Notes under the pieces: model-generated
What the model saw: the letters and a program-made list of their open reading frames with translations, nothing else
Told to the model about the DNA's origin: nothing
Database searches by the model: none
Assembly: GCF_028369105.1 (NCBI RefSeq)
Contig: NZ_JAQNDO010000001.1
Coordinates: 5,734,501 to 5,798,500, forward strand
Direction of reading: 5' to 3'
Origin: Polyangium mundeleinium
GTDB taxonomy: Bacteria > Myxococcota_A > Polyangia > Polyangiales > Polyangiaceae
Length of the DNA stretch: 64,000 nt
Translations under genes and position numbers: made by a program
Part shown: positions 29,001 through 37,175 of the stretch, piece by piece
How positions within the stretch are numbered: position 1 is the first letter of the stretch
Layout of the letters: every line of letters starts with the position of its first letter

Positions 29001-29367
29001 CATCGATTTCGGCATGGTGCGGGCGATCCGCGTCCCGCCCGAGGTCGGCGGCCGTTTCGTCGCGGGCACGCCCGGCTACATCGCGCCCGAGCAGGTGCTC
29101 GATCCGGTGGAGCTCGACCCGCGCTCGGACGTGTATGCGCTCGCCGGCACGATTTACAACGTGACCACGGGCCGCTCGTTTTTCGACGAGCTCACGGGGC
29201 GCGACCGCATCCTCGCGCACATGCGGCTCGATCCTTTCGACGACGCCGAGCGTCTCCGCGGCTTCCCTGCGGCCGTCGCCAAGCTCCTGCGGGCCGCCAC
29301 CACGCGGGATCCGGCCGAGCGCCCGTCGCCGCTGGAGTTTGGCCGCGAATTCGCGGCGTCGCTCTGA
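26005..29367 (+). CDS. Ser/Thr protein kinase with ~840-residue N-terminal unknown region
   Basis: This 1120-aa protein carries a Hanks-type kinase at its C-terminus: loop LGEGGIGSVWLV (~845), K864, H961-R-D963, D1001-FG, and GTPGYIAPEQ. Residues 1-830 are almost wholly helical, with HEAT-like repeats around 120-420 (for example LGRTLQVLQPLLLHPEPLVWVHAARALGRL), and no enzyme motif. Most bacterial kinases put the catalytic domain first, so this order is unusual. There is no membrane segment, so it is cytoplasmic. The frame is uninterrupted and codon use is uniform. It ends 7 bases before the convergent C2-like lipoprotein gene. Confidence 0.85.
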   Translation: MLSEDIQIALSTLTRLHATNPELEEAVRAHFRAGGESEADRRVLPQDARAAAQLLRRELPELARSAEELAALAALYGEPAGEVLLAFSAASAFRRDVRMAPILVALAETLGRDRIVEAARARVVEGPLLDALSCAPLLGDGEALASAANAEARARLEILIWEAGASALEVPELGPWLWGSPEVFELMVRGPAHGALRGRVLAARCLEISVRGMPRMADPELIGRTLQVLQPLLLHPEPLVWVHAARALGRLTGVMEELQGTLLDWVFGESVVLRQRATTAFASLPAERLAFLASQLVAILDSREEEAWVLAAVAAATPYLFFERKTLWDRLARRVLEGDGGAIAARALARGLATLFRRGVDEPEIEATLRALREKARYVRVASIDESRRWIEVIAVTDVIDRAERDPLDLELGLENLMRLAAQYDDEEADARAARFASSLAATFHEARRIALGWGRLRQRAAALNALESSARAFAVRLWRPLLATRPTGVPVDEPELEETWKTLARSPAEILDLVAERRRGEKTDVHEDLALEVVAVRLGGYALDACGEDDELGSGLGAAGAVRRPGAQIDGQRGPTAHDTCLWLRKLEGLGSGSREFPPALKNALSALLWRLVDTTRGTALGEVDDVRWLGPFAAWWALVIDRPAMLRQLATSLPMMAPSALARCCEQAEALRTAVSSAETDAGWSFQAEEALVALHAEDTELSRALSKLAMALEDFGEASGPKSDLEIRCIKLVLAGDRLQASLADPVKALHTASEDDEDSLPPRTTQNAPRVAALVARAIRARELGMLDVWFASLGPVASALLEGAVRGAIRRTPPPPPTSKKKEPKLIEGYELVKPLGEGGIGSVWLVHKPGADRLFVLKIPKADALASANETERAGILASFVEEANALAGLYHPNVANIIDRGVSEGAPFLVLEYLIGADLKQYATARLMTLFELRQVVLDACAGLAALHGAGLVHRDIKPANLWLRLPLAGGERFDPEKHRDPGRVPPLSTVVIDFGMVRAIRVPPEVGGRFVAGTPGYIAPEQVLDPVELDPRSDVYALAGTIYNVTTGRSFFDELTGRDRILAHMRLDPFDDAERLRGFPAAVAKLLRAATTRDPAERPSPLEFGREFAASL

Positions 29368-29374
29368 TCGAGAT

Positions 29375-29974
29375 TCAATCTGCCAGGACGGAGATCGCGG
29401 CAAAGAGGACTTGTCCGTTCGTCTGCGCGTCGACGCGGACCTGATGCACGTTTCCAGCCCGGAAGGCCTCCAGCATTTCATCGGCGCCGAGCTGGAACGA
29501 CCCAATCGGATCGTCGTTGAGCGTGTCGTCGTCGAGCAGATCGACGGCGAGGCGCGTGCTCCCGTCGAACGCCACGTTCGGGAACGTGGGTGGCCCCTGG
29601 AATTGCGGCGTAAAGGTATCTTCCTGGCCCTTGAGCACGAGAGGCGCGCCCTCGGAGACGCCGAGGGTCCTCGCGCGCCCTTTCACGTCGGGTTTGTCGA
29701 GGGCATCGTTCGCGGGCGCGGCGAGGGCCTTGGCGATCTCGACGTAGGGCACGCGTCCGCGCAGGAGATTGCCGAACAGGTCGATCTGACTCGGATCGAT
29801 GTGCTCCGTGCCGTCCCACGCATCGCCGCCGAATTTGCAGGGCGCGACGGTCACGCCGTGGAGCATCACGCGCCCCGAGGCGGGCATCGAGCCCGCGTAC
29901 GATTCGGCGCCGGAGGCGGCGGGGGAGGGCCCGCAGCCGACGAGGAAGAGCGCAACAAGGAGCGGCCACCGCAT
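29375..29974 (-). CDS. C2-like domain lipoprotein
   Basis: This 199-aa protein has a lipoprotein signal (MRWPLLVALFLVGC, Cys14). The mature part has a C2-like pattern: WDGTEHIDPSQIDLFGNLL, then KPDVKGRARTLG, then FTPQFQGPPTFPNVAFDGSTRL and VDLLDDDTLNDDPIGSFQL. The acidic loops could bind calcium and phospholipid, although binding residues cannot be fixed by eye. It is convergent with the kinase gene. Envelope-located; partner unknown. Confidence 0.68.
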   Translation of the reverse strand: MRWPLLVALFLVGCGPSPAASGAESYAGSMPASGRVMLHGVTVAPCKFGGDAWDGTEHIDPSQIDLFGNLLRGRVPYVEIAKALAAPANDALDKPDVKGRARTLGVSEGAPLVLKGQEDTFTPQFQGPPTFPNVAFDGSTRLAVDLLDDDTLNDDPIGSFQLGADEMLEAFRAGNVHQVRVDAQTNGQVLFAAISVLAD

Positions 29975-30091
29975 GAACGAAGACGGTAGGTGGCCCGGCG
30001 GCGAGCGTCAACCGGCCGGCCGCTTTCGAGCGGGCTCGGTGCTCCCCCCTTGCAATTGGCGGAGCGCCGCGGTGTCATCGGGAGCGCGACC

Positions 30092-31708
30092 ATGTCCGAT
30101 CTTCCTTCACCCCCGACGGCCCAGGTCTCTCCGATCGACGACCACTACGACGAGCTGCTCGCCTCGATCCGCGTGCACTTCGGAAAACGCACCAAAGACA
30201 AGCCGAGCCTGTTCACCACGCGCACGCCCGCGCTTTACCAGGTCTTCCTCGACGAGGTCCCGGCCGAGCTGCGGCAGTTCAACATCTGCTCTGCTTGCCG
30301 GCACTTCGTGAATCGGTACGGCGGCCTCGTGGTCGTCGATTCCGACGGCAAGGCGCGACCTGCGTTGTGGGATCCGGAGACGGCGCCCGAGCCCTACACG
30401 AGCGCGATCCGGGCGCTCGCGAAGGCCGTGGCCGAGGCGCCGATCGACGGCGTTTTCCTGACGGACGAGAAGGTATGGGGCACGCCGCGGACCGGCGACT
30501 GGGAGCACCTCGCGGTCACGCCTTCCACGGACCTGCTCCACAAGCCCACCGTGATCAAGACGAACCCGCAGCTCATGGCGGAGAAACGCCACGATCACGA
30601 GACGCTGCTCCGCGGGCTCGAAGCGTTCTCGCTCGACGTGGTCAAGCAGGCGCACAAGCTCCTCTCCACCGAATCGCTCTATCGATCGGAGGCCGTCCTT
30701 GGCGTGGCGAAATGGCTGCTCGATCTGCACGAGACACGCCGTGCTGCGAAGAACCCGCGGGCGCGGGACAACCTCACCTGGCTCGCGGTCGCCCGCGCTC
30801 CGGCCGGGTTTTGCCACGTGCGCAGCAGCATGATCGGCACCTTGCTCGAAGACCTCGCGGCGGGCATGTCGTTCGCGGAGGTCAAGAGCCGGTTCGCCGC
30901 GAAGATGCACCCGCTCCAGTACCAGCGCCCGCAGGCGGCGCCGTCGGCCGGCAACCTCGCGCGCGCCGAAAAGATCGTCGAATCGCTGAAGAGCGCCGGC
31001 GCGATGGAGCGCCGTTTTGCCCGGCTCGGTGACATCGAGACCTTGTGGGTCCCGAAGGACCCCTCGCCCAGGGGGCAAAAGGCGGGCGTCTTCGACCACC
31101 TCAAGCCCGCGGCGAAGCTCGCCGTCGACCTCGACGTCCCGCCCGTCACCATGACCTGGGAGAAATTCGCGCGGACCGTCCTCCCCGAGGCGGAGAACAT
31201 CGAGTATTTCGTTCCGGAGGCGAACCAGTCGTACACCGCGATGGTCACGGCCAAACACGCGGACGCGCCGCCGCTCTTGCAATGGGATTTCGAGGATCGG
31301 CGAAACCGGGTCAGCTCGTACGTGTACGTGAACGGCTCGCCGCCTGCGCGCTGGAACCTGAAGCCGAGCGTGTACCACCCCGTGACGGCGATCTCCTTGC
31401 TGCCCTGGATGTGGAACCCGCAGAAGGTCCTCACGCACCACGGCGCGGGTGTGGTCTTCGTCCTGAAGGACGCGCGGGATCGGGAGTACAAGCAGGGCGC
31501 CGGGTTTTTCCCGAGTTATCTACGGAGCGAATACCACGAGATTCGCGCCACGATGGAGGCGTACGCGAAGGACGCGGTCGTCGAGGGCAAGGAGACGGCC
31601 GAGGCGTGCGGGCTCAGCCTGACGAAGGGATCAACCTGGAACGCGAGCTTCCGCGTGACCTCGAAGGGCGGCATGCGCGTCGTCTACAAGCTCGACCGCT
31701 GGGATTGA
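30092..31708 (+). CDS. conserved-looking protein, unknown function
   Basis: This 538-aa soluble protein has no signal peptide. It has a CxxC pair (NICSACRHFVNRYGGLVVVD) near residue 65 and a well-ordered segment SSMIGTLLEDLAAGMSFAEV, then KMHPLQYQRPQAAPSAGN, in the middle. Trp/Tyr-rich C-terminal strands follow (PLLQWDFEDRRNRVSSYVYV). Such strong motif-like stretches suggest a real conserved family, but I cannot name it. The ATG at 30092 (MSDLPSPPTAQVSP) is preferred over an earlier in-frame start whose residues look random. It stands alone between a divergent lipoprotein gene and a convergent propeller gene. Confidence 0.72.
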   Translation: MSDLPSPPTAQVSPIDDHYDELLASIRVHFGKRTKDKPSLFTTRTPALYQVFLDEVPAELRQFNICSACRHFVNRYGGLVVVDSDGKARPALWDPETAPEPYTSAIRALAKAVAEAPIDGVFLTDEKVWGTPRTGDWEHLAVTPSTDLLHKPTVIKTNPQLMAEKRHDHETLLRGLEAFSLDVVKQAHKLLSTESLYRSEAVLGVAKWLLDLHETRRAAKNPRARDNLTWLAVARAPAGFCHVRSSMIGTLLEDLAAGMSFAEVKSRFAAKMHPLQYQRPQAAPSAGNLARAEKIVESLKSAGAMERRFARLGDIETLWVPKDPSPRGQKAGVFDHLKPAAKLAVDLDVPPVTMTWEKFARTVLPEAENIEYFVPEANQSYTAMVTAKHADAPPLLQWDFEDRRNRVSSYVYVNGSPPARWNLKPSVYHPVTAISLLPWMWNPQKVLTHHGAGVVFVLKDARDREYKQGAGFFPSYLRSEYHEIRATMEAYAKDAVVEGKETAEACGLSLTKGSTWNASFRVTSKGGMRVVYKLDRWD

Positions 31709-31710
31709 CG

Positions 31711-32565
31711 TCAGAAGTGCCGCGCCCATTCCGGTGAAGGGTGCCGCGTGGGCATGTCCCCGAACGCGTGCGCCCACGTCTCCACGAGCTCGCCTCCCCG
31801 GAGCGCGCACGCGACGATCCGTCCGTCGATCGTCGCGCCGTAGACGTGCTTCTCATCGAGCCAGTCGATCCACACATGGCCCGGAAGTGGGGTCTCTCGC
31901 CCATCTCTCCCGACGAGCGAATAATGATTGCGAACGCCCTCGATCCGCCCTTCGCCCTGGTCGAAGGGCCCCAGCGTGAGCCGCAGGGCCTCGCGCCCGC
32001 CGCCCGGCCTTTGTTTGACTAGCACGGCGCGGCGCCGCTCGTCCCAGAGGTCGCGTGGATGGCGCGGCGGTGAATCCTCGGCTTCGACGAATCCGATCCG
32101 CCGCTCGGCCGCGAGCTGGAGGGGGTCGTTCATCTGAATGTTCCACGGGGAGCGATCGGCCAGATCGGCGCCGTGATGCAGGGCGTGGCGCGCGGGGATC
32201 TCCGGGCGGCCCGACGCGCGGGACGCGAAAAACATTCCACGCGTCCAGGTCCCCGCCTCGCGCCAGGCGAGCAAGCAGGTGAGCCACGGCGCGCGCGAGA
32301 GGCCGCTGAATTGAAAGGGCCAATCGGCGTCGCCGGGCGCTTTCATGGCGAAATAGAGCAGATACCGGCCGTCGGGGGAGAGATCGCTCCGGCGCGGATA
32401 AAGCGTCCCGAAGAAGACGGCCCCGGGCGTGAGGTGCTGGGCGTCGAGGTTCCAGAGGTGGAGCGACCAGCGCTTCTGGCGATGCTTGACGAAGACGAGC
32501 GCGCGTGGCGCTTCCGAGGCGCGGAGGATGTAGATACGCGGGGGCGTGGGGGGCTCGATGGCCAT
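31711..32565 (-). CDS. beta-propeller-like protein, unknown
   Basis: This 284-aa protein has no signal peptide and several short strands with S/D-x-D-G-R-Y/E turns (DLSPDGRYLLYFAM, LVGRDGRETPLPGHVWIDWLDEKHVYGATIDGRIVACAL) like PD40/WD40 blades. It starts 10 bases after the stop of the propeller lipoprotein gene and is probably translated from the same mRNA. The two proteins may read out a common ligand or form a pair. No catalytic motif is visible. Confidence 0.65.
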   Translation of the reverse strand: MAIEPPTPPRIYILRASEAPRALVFVKHRQKRWSLHLWNLDAQHLTPGAVFFGTLYPRRSDLSPDGRYLLYFAMKAPGDADWPFQFSGLSRAPWLTCLLAWREAGTWTRGMFFASRASGRPEIPARHALHHGADLADRSPWNIQMNDPLQLAAERRIGFVEAEDSPPRHPRDLWDERRRAVLVKQRPGGGREALRLTLGPFDQGEGRIEGVRNHYSLVGRDGRETPLPGHVWIDWLDEKHVYGATIDGRIVACALRGGELVETWAHAFGDMPTRHPSPEWARHF

Positions 32566-32575
32566 GCGCCATTCC

Positions 32576-33958
32576 TCAGGGAACGGGGCTCCACGAAGTG
32601 CCGCCGCCGTAGGCGATGAACGCGGGGACGGCCTTCGTGTCCCTCGTATCGACCACGACCACGCTCCGGATCGTCGGCTCGCAGCCCACGTACGGGCATA
32701 ACGAGAGCGTAAAGGCGAGGTGGTGATCGTCGGGCGCCCAGGCAGGCTCGAAGCCGCTGTAAAAGGGCCGCGGGAAGGCGTCCGTGAGGTGGCGCTCGCC
32801 GCCGCCGTTCGCGTCGAGCACGGTGATTTCGTTTCGATAATCGGCGCCGAACCCGCCCTCGCGCATGGACCACGCGGCGGCCACCTTCGTTCCTTTCGGA
32901 GACACCTCCGGCCGCAGCGAACCTGCGACCCAGAACGAGCCGAACCCGCGAATGCCGCTGCCGTCGGGTGACGTCGTGTAAAGCGAGGAGCGCTGGCAGC
33001 AGAACGAGCCCGTCGGGCTCGCCGAGAACAACAAGCGATCGCCGAGCCACCGGGCGCCGCTGAACATGCGATTGTCGGCGGCCGGCAAATGCCGGAGCTT
33101 CCGCGTGGCGACGTCCACGGAGGCGAGGTGTTCCGCCTCGAACCCGCCTGCGACGAGGTAGAGCGTGTCGCCTTTCGGGGAAAACGCGGGAGATTCGAAA
33201 GAGTCCGGCTCGCCCACGCGCTGGTCCTCGCCGCTCGCCACGTCGACGAGGTGCAGCTCCTCCGGCGGCCCGTCGGGCAGCCCCTTCGTTGCCGCGATGT
33301 ATGCGACGCGGCTGCCGTCCGGCGTGATCACGAACGACGGCAAAAAATCAAACGCGCCCGAGAATGTACGGGTGATCGGCCGCTGCTCCGTACCATCCGC
33401 GTTCATCAGGAACACGCGCCAGACCATCCCGTCGCGGTTGCTGAGGAACGCAATCCGACGACCGTCCCCGAGAAACACGGGCGCCACGTTGCGCGGAGCC
33501 TTCTGCGTGAGCTGCGTCTCCGCGCCCTTGGCGAAATCATACGTGAAAATATCCCCCGAGCGCGTGAACGTGATGCGCCCGGACGAGAGGCCGAGGTCCT
33601 TGGCGAGCCGGAGCCGCGGCGGCTTCTTGTGGGCCTCGGGCGTGCCGCTCCCCTGATACCCCTTCACCCAATCGTCGAACGTGCCGATCGTCTTGCGTGG
33701 CGCCTCGGGAGGCGCTGCGGCGGCGGACGACTCGGGCGGCGGCGAATACGGGGCCGCCGTGCCCTCCGCGGTCGCGGCTGCGGACGGCGCGTGGGATGCG
33801 GCGCTCGGCGAAGGCGCGTTCGTGCTGGCCGTCGAGGCCGCCGCGGCCGCGGAGCTCGGCGGGGCCGCCTGTTCTTCACGGTTCGCCCCTTGGGGCGTGC
33901 ACGCGGCGAGGGGCCACCCCATCAGCCCGAGGATCCCGGCCAACGAAACACGAAACAT
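32576..33958 (-). CDS. TolB-like beta-propeller lipoprotein
   Basis: This 460-aa lipoprotein has a signal ending LMGWPLAAC (Cys20) and a long Ala/Ser/Pro-rich linker to about residue 85. A propeller of PD40-type blades follows: NVAPVFLGDGRRIAFLSNRD, PSFVITPDGSRVAYIAATKG, SPAFSPKGDTLYLVAGG, RPEVSPKGTKVAAAWSM, EPAWAPDDHHLAFTLSLC. It resembles the propeller half of TolB, without the N-terminal TolB domain. The ATG at 33958 is chosen for the signal peptide; upstream residues are not protein-like. First gene of the pair with 31711-32565. Confidence 0.8.
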   Translation of the reverse strand: MFRVSLAGILGLMGWPLAACTPQGANREEQAAPPSSAAAAASTASTNAPSPSAASHAPSAAATAEGTAAPYSPPPESSAAAAPPEAPRKTIGTFDDWVKGYQGSGTPEAHKKPPRLRLAKDLGLSSGRITFTRSGDIFTYDFAKGAETQLTQKAPRNVAPVFLGDGRRIAFLSNRDGMVWRVFLMNADGTEQRPITRTFSGAFDFLPSFVITPDGSRVAYIAATKGLPDGPPEELHLVDVASGEDQRVGEPDSFESPAFSPKGDTLYLVAGGFEAEHLASVDVATRKLRHLPAADNRMFSGARWLGDRLLFSASPTGSFCCQRSSLYTTSPDGSGIRGFGSFWVAGSLRPEVSPKGTKVAAAWSMREGGFGADYRNEITVLDANGGGERHLTDAFPRPFYSGFEPAWAPDDHHLAFTLSLCPYVGCEPTIRSVVVVDTRDTKAVPAFIAYGGGTSWSPVP

Positions 33959-34036
33959 CACGGTGCGGAGGACGATACCAGAGCACGCGGGTGGAGGTAA
34001 GGGACGATCGCGCAATCGTCCCCGCCGCCCCTTCGC

Positions 34037-34588
34037 TCACTTCATCAAGAACGGCGCGTGCCGCTCGAAGAACGCAAACACGGCGGACTTCGTCACGACG
34101 AACCGCTCCCCGAACCGGGCCTGGAGCAAGCCGCGGACCTCCTCGGCCTCGCTCCGGTTCATGAGGCTGAACGTGGAGGTTTTGCCCTCGTCGGTCACGA
34201 GCGATAGCTCGTGCGCCATGGCCTTCAGATGCAGGCGTATGCCGCGGACACGCTCGCAAGGGAGCCGCTCGACACGTTTTGCTTTGCCCACGAGCTCGTC
34301 GCACCACGCCTCGGCCGTCCCGCCCTTCGGCTGCCGGGGGCCATACGTCTGCTCGCCGAGCTCGCCGATGACGTCGAGATTGGCGCGGACCCCCGCCGCA
34401 GCGCCGGCCTTCAGGGCGGGCATGACGCCGAAGTCACATTGGACGATCTCCGCGGGCAAAAAGAAAAAGATCCAGTTCGACAGGCCGCCGCGGGAGGCGA
34501 GGCCCGTGAGGACGAAGGCGCCTTCGTGCATGGGGGTCGGGGGCATGGGGGAACGAAACAAGAACGGGAGGGGGCTGTCAATCGGCAT
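34037..34588 (-). CDS. hypothetical protein
   Basis: This 183-aa protein has no signal peptide or membrane segment beyond a short hydrophobic strand (LSNWIFFFLPAEIVQCDFGVMP). Its body has an amphipathic strand-helix pattern (LPCERVRGIRLHLKAMAHELSLVTDEGKTSTFSLMN) suggesting a PH-like or Roadblock-like small domain, not certain. In-frame Met codons at 34546 and 34531 are equally possible starts, since no ribosome-binding site decides. It is divergent from the GST gene. Confidence 0.6.
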   Translation of the reverse strand: MPIDSPLPFLFRSPMPPTPMHEGAFVLTGLASRGGLSNWIFFFLPAEIVQCDFGVMPALKAGAAAGVRANLDVIGELGEQTYGPRQPKGGTAEAWCDELVGKAKRVERLPCERVRGIRLHLKAMAHELSLVTDEGKTSTFSLMNRSEAEEVRGLLQARFGERFVVTKSAVFAFFERHAPFLMK

Positions 34589-34646
34589 GCACCACGCAAT
34601 TCCTTCGCTCGACCGGCAGCCCCGCCTGTAGGATGCTCGGGTCCCA

Positions 34647-35402
34647 ATGCAACACCAAAAAACCCGGCTCTACGGCATCCCGTTCTCCCCCTGGTCCGAG
34701 AAGGCCCGCTGGGCGCTCGACCATCACCGCATCTCGTACGAGGAAGTCGAGCACCAGCCCATCGTGGGCGACCTCCGGCTCCGGATCCTCCTCCGCAAAC
34801 CGACCGGGCGCGTAACCGTCCCGATTCTCGACGATCGCGGCGTCCTCTTCACCGACTCGTTCGACATCGCCCGCCACGCGGACGCCGTCGGCCGAGGGCC
34901 CAAGCTCTTCCCCGCCGGCCGGGAGGCCGAGATCGAGACCTGGAATCGGCGCAGCGAGGAGACGCTCGCGGCGCTCCGGGCGATGATGATGCTGAAGGCT
35001 GTCGACAATCCCGACTTCGTCAAGGCCGTCCTCCCGCCTGGGACCCCGGAGGCGCTCGTGTCGCTGCTCAGGCCGGTGGGCCGCGGCGCCCTGCAGAGCT
35101 TCGTCTCGAAGTATCGAATGCGCGAGGGCGCGGCGACGCACCGGACGGTGGCCGAGGAGGGGCTTGCGGTGCTCGACAAGGCGCTCGCCGAGGGCCAAAA
35201 ATACCTGCTCGGCGACGCCTTCTCGTACGCGGACATCACGATGGCCCTCGTGCTCCAGGGCGTGAGCCCGGTCGACAAGCGGTTCATGCCCACGGGCCTC
35301 GGCGGCCGCGCGGCCTGGAGCAACCCGGACCTCGCGGAGAAGCATGCGCGGCTCATCGCGTGGCGCGACGAGCTCTACGAAAAGCATCGCCGGTGGGTGT
35401 GA
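34647..35402 (+). CDS. glutathione S-transferase family protein
   Basis: This 251-aa protein has the GST plan: an N-terminal thioredoxin-like domain (RLYGIPFSPWSEKARWALD, with a cis-Pro loop in GRVTVPILDDRGVLFTDSFDIARH) and an all-helical C-terminal domain ending in LLGDAFSYADITMALVLQGV, the conserved N-capping box. The likely catalytic or thiol-stabilising Ser is in the FSPWS turn. Reaction and substrate are unknown. It precedes the HD-domain gene by about 50 bases on the same strand. Confidence 0.82.
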   Translation: MQHQKTRLYGIPFSPWSEKARWALDHHRISYEEVEHQPIVGDLRLRILLRKPTGRVTVPILDDRGVLFTDSFDIARHADAVGRGPKLFPAGREAEIETWNRRSEETLAALRAMMMLKAVDNPDFVKAVLPPGTPEALVSLLRPVGRGALQSFVSKYRMREGAATHRTVAEEGLAVLDKALAEGQKYLLGDAFSYADITMALVLQGVSPVDKRFMPTGLGGRAAWSNPDLAEKHARLIAWRDELYEKHRRWV

Positions 35403-35450
35403 ACGTGCCCCGTGGGTGAGCGGCGTGATCACCTGCGCCGCGCCCCGGTG

Positions 35451-35945
35451 ATGTACGACGAGCTCCTCCCGCTGCTACTCGCCCTCGACGGAATACGTCA
35501 GAACCCCGCGTATCACCCCGAAGGCTGTGCCCTTTACCATTCCCTTCAGGTCTTCGACCTCGCGCGCGCCGCGAGCCCCGAGCGTGCGCTCTGGGCCGCG
35601 GCGCTCTTGCACGACGTGGGAAAGGCGATATCCTCGCCGGACCACGACGCGCTGGGCGCCGATCTCCTCGACGGCCTCGTCTCGCCCCGCATCGTCTGGC
35701 TCGTGCGCCACCACCTCGACCTTCTGCACGACCCCGGACCCACCAAGCGCCGCCTGCGCGGGACCGCCGCGCTCGCCGATCTGCAGCGCCTGCGCCGCTG
35801 GGACGTCCTCGGTCGCTCCCCTCACGCCACCGTGATGTCACCCGAAGACGCGCTTTCGATTCTCCTCGAAGGTGCAGACCTCTCCCTCCTCGACCCCGGC
35901 GGCGAGCCCGCCCCCATCCATGACCCACGAAAGGAGATCTTCTGA
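35451..35945 (+). CDS. HD-domain phosphohydrolase
   Basis: This 164-aa protein is an HD-superfamily metal-dependent phosphohydrolase. Metal ligands are seen in YHSLQVFDLA (His), the paired HD of AALLHDVGKAIS, and the distal VRHHLDLLH. It is small, like HD proteins acting on nucleotides or tRNA ends. A GTG at 35412 gives 13 more residues; the ATG at 35451 (MYDELLPLLLALDGI) fits the fold better. Its 3' end overlaps the next gene by 26 bases, so the two are co-translated. Confidence 0.78.
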   Translation: MYDELLPLLLALDGIRQNPAYHPEGCALYHSLQVFDLARAASPERALWAAALLHDVGKAISSPDHDALGADLLDGLVSPRIVWLVRHHLDLLHDPGPTKRRLRGTAALADLQRLRRWDVLGRSPHATVMSPEDALSILLEGADLSLLDPGGEPAPIHDPRKEIF

Positions 35946-36303
35946 CGGCGGAAGGCACCGCGCCCGCCTCGTCGCGAACCTCGATCACATCGACGCGTCT
36001 CGTCACCTCTATCACGACGACGACGAGGCCTCCGAGGCGCGCCTTCGCCTCCAGGACGCCGTGCGCGACGCCGTCGCAACGGCCTTGACGGACAAACAGC
36101 GCGAGGTCGTCGAGGCTTACTTTTTCGAAGGCCTGTCCCAGGGCGAGATCGCGCGCCGCCTCGGCGTCACGCAGCAGGTCGTGCAAAAACGCATCTATGG
36201 CGACGAGCGCGGCGGACGCACCGTCGGCGGCGCGCTCCGCAAGCTCCGGGAGGCCCTCGCGCCGCTCGTTTCGCCCCCCGTTTCGCCCCCCATCCCCTCA
36301 TGA
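35920..36303 (+). CDS. sigma-70 region 4-like HTH protein
   Basis: This 127-aa protein consists mainly of a helix-turn-helix like sigma-70 region 4 (LTDKQREVVEAYFFEGLSQG, then EIARRLGVTQQVVQKRIYG) near residues 60-100, with no region 2. It may be a DNA-binding regulator or a truncated sigma-like factor. It starts inside the HD gene and its TGA overlaps the next ATG (ATGA), placing it in a three-gene coupled set with a nucleotidyltransferase. Confidence 0.7.
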   Translation: MTHERRSSDGGRHRARLVANLDHIDASRHLYHDDDEASEARLRLQDAVRDAVATALTDKQREVVEAYFFEGLSQGEIARRLGVTQQVVQKRIYGDERGGRTVGGALRKLREALAPLVSPPVSPPIPS

Positions 36304-37133
36304 GCAGCGAACGCACCGGAGGGCTCCGCGCGAGGGTCGCCGTCGAGGCGGCGCGCCTCATGTACGAGGAGGGGGTCAAGCAATACTTCACCGCGAAGCG
36401 AATGGCCGCGAGGCGCCTGCTCGGCCACGCGGGCGGGAAAAACCTGCGGTATCGACCCCAGGATTTGCCCTCGAACGGCGAAATTCGCGACGCCTTGCTC
36501 GCCATGGCCGAGCTCGCCGAGGGCGAACGGCGCACGCGCCGGCTCTTCGCCATGCGCGTCGTCGCCCTCCGCGTGATGCGCGCCCTCGGCCCCTTCGAGC
36601 CGCGCCTCATCGGATCCGTCAGCACGGGGCACATCCGCCGCGGCAGCGATATCGACATCCAGGTCTTCACCGACGACGAGGACACGTTCGAGCGCCACCT
36701 CGTGGGCCTCGGGTGGACGTTCGAGCGAGAGCGCGTGAGCATCTTCAAATTCGGCCAGATCCGCGAATACGTGCACTACCACGTCGTGGACCTCTTTCCG
36801 GTGGAGCTCACGGTCTACGAGCGACGCGAATTGCGCTTTCGGCCCCGCAGCAGCACGGACGGGCAGCCGATCCAGCGGGTGAAGGCGACGGCGCTCGAAG
36901 CGCTCCTCGTCGCGGAGCACCCCGAGGCGTGGGCGCAATACGAGGCCGACGGCTCTGTCGCGGATCTCGACGACATCCTCGCCGAAGAAGAGGACGAGGA
37001 TGCGCCGCTGCCGGGGCCTTATGATGGCCTCCTCGCCGAGGACCCCGTCGAGGAGGCGTGGCCCCCCGGAGGGGAGGACGAGCCGGACGAGGATTACGAT
37101 CCACTCCCTGGTTTCGAAGCGTACTCCGATTGA
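36300..37133 (+). CDS. nucleotidyltransferase-fold protein
   Basis: This 277-aa protein has the polymerase-beta-like nucleotidyltransferase signature G105-S106 ... R-R-G-S-D117-I-D119 (RLIGSVSTGHIRRGSDIDI), followed by HVVDLFPVELTVY, which may hold the third carboxylate. The C-terminal ~60 residues are very acidic (DILAEEEDEDAPLPG, GGEDEPDEDYDP). Such enzymes transfer NMP to RNA, protein or small molecules; the substrate is unknown. It is translationally coupled to the HTH protein by an ATGA overlap. Confidence 0.75.
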   Translation: MSSERTGGLRARVAVEAARLMYEEGVKQYFTAKRMAARRLLGHAGGKNLRYRPQDLPSNGEIRDALLAMAELAEGERRTRRLFAMRVVALRVMRALGPFEPRLIGSVSTGHIRRGSDIDIQVFTDDEDTFERHLVGLGWTFERERVSIFKFGQIREYVHYHVVDLFPVELTVYERRELRFRPRSSTDGQPIQRVKATALEALLVAEHPEAWAQYEADGSVADLDDILAEEEDEDAPLPGPYDGLLAEDPVEEAWPPGGEDEPDEDYDPLPGFEAYSD

Positions 37134-37175
37134 CACCACGTCGCGGCCCGGTTAGGGCTCGGTCGAGGGGAGTGC

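Noticed and set aside
35412-35450. 13-codon extension of the HD protein from a GTG
   Set aside because: The added residues are Arg-rich and no ribosome-binding site favours the GTG; the ATG at 35451 begins the fold.
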